NCBI GenBank assembly: GCA_937873395.1
Contig: CALMYH010000030.1
Span: 1-64,000 of the forward strand
Length of the DNA stretch: 64,000 nucleotides
Reading direction: 5' to 3'
Source of the DNA: an uncultured Burkholderiales bacterium
Lineage (GTDB): Bacteria; Pseudomonadota; Gammaproteobacteria; Burkholderiales; Burkholderiaceae_C
Shown: positions 63,990 through 64,000 of the stretch, one piece after another
Layout: each line of letters begins with the position of its first letter
Numbering within the stretch: the first letter of the stretch is position 1
Translations under genes and position numbers: made by a program
Notes under the pieces: generated by a model
What the model was told of the DNA's origin: nothing
The model's database searches: none
The model's input: the letters and a program-made list of their open reading frames with translations, nothing else

Positions 63990-64000
63990 ATGAAATACGT
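63990..64000 (+). other. Possible start of a plus-strand gene at the window edge
   Basis: An ATG at 63990 begins MKY and is cut by the window end; it would be divergent from xdhA by 94 bp. A regulator gene (often LysR-type) commonly diverges from xdh operons, but nothing here proves it. Confidence 0.2.

Overview
The window is a GC-rich chromosomal stretch from a Gram-negative betaproteobacterium. Gene content and protein style point to Burkholderiales, most likely Comamonadaceae (a Hydrogenophaga/Acidovorax-type organism): a Bug-family solute receptor, ThiDE fusion, Cus/Cop copper genes, an AcnA aconitase and an XdhAB pair. No rRNA, tRNA, CRISPR array, integrase or intact insertion sequence was seen.

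Layout. 0-6 kb: 3' part of paiB, a VF530-type protein, an ABC-F ATPase with a hairpin-rich leader, a decayed deaminase-like remnant and an MMPL exporter. 5.7-8.5 kb: a nickel/cobalt-type block in which hupE plus a membrane-anchored protein diverge from a dmeR-dmeF pair, with a G-tract operator-like site between them. 8.7-29.4 kb: a large copper block. It has three operons (cusF-cusC-cusB-cusA; Met-rich protein-SHOCT-DUF2933-P-type ATPase; TolC-multicopper oxidase-CopI cupredoxin-CusF-like), a cardiolipin synthase, a CusRS-type two-component system, and a CueR/CopZ/CopA module. I find three copies of a TGACA-N4-TGTCA type dyad, one in front of each efflux/oxidase operon, and three CueR-like boxes with TTGAC(A/C)-N19 promoter geometry around cueR, copZ and copA. 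The block therefore reads as two regulons: a periplasmic one (CusRS) and a cytoplasmic one (CueR).

29.7-43.7 kb: a papain-like protease fused to an alpha/beta hydrolase with a lysine/alanine-rich tail, a DUF2252 protein, a DUF3047 lipoprotein, acnA, an HtrA-like protease without PDZ, a MoxR-DUF58-VWA operon, a flavin monooxygenase and a Bug receptor. 43.7-48.9 kb: two Kef-type antiporters in divergent orientation, a tandem universal stress protein and a DUF1653/oxidoreductase-like fusion. 48.9-54.7 kb: a complete thiamine operon thiC-thiO-thiS-thiG-thiDE behind a TPP riboswitch. 54.9-59.6 kb: small unknown genes, a ketopantoate reductase-like gene and a large PAS sensor kinase. 59.8-63.9 kb: xdhA-xdhB.

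The most unusual finding is in xdhA-xdhB. Four copies of one palindromic element sit inside the two reading frames at three places: a tandem pair of 87 bp units in xdhA and one copy near each end of xdhB. Both orientations occur and every copy is read through in frame. The copies share a 15 nt loop and central CCCCCTCGGG core, but the stem around the loop differs completely between places while still pairing. This resembles in concept the protein-coding palindromic elements of Rickettsia. All functional statements rest on reading motifs by eye; no database search was run.
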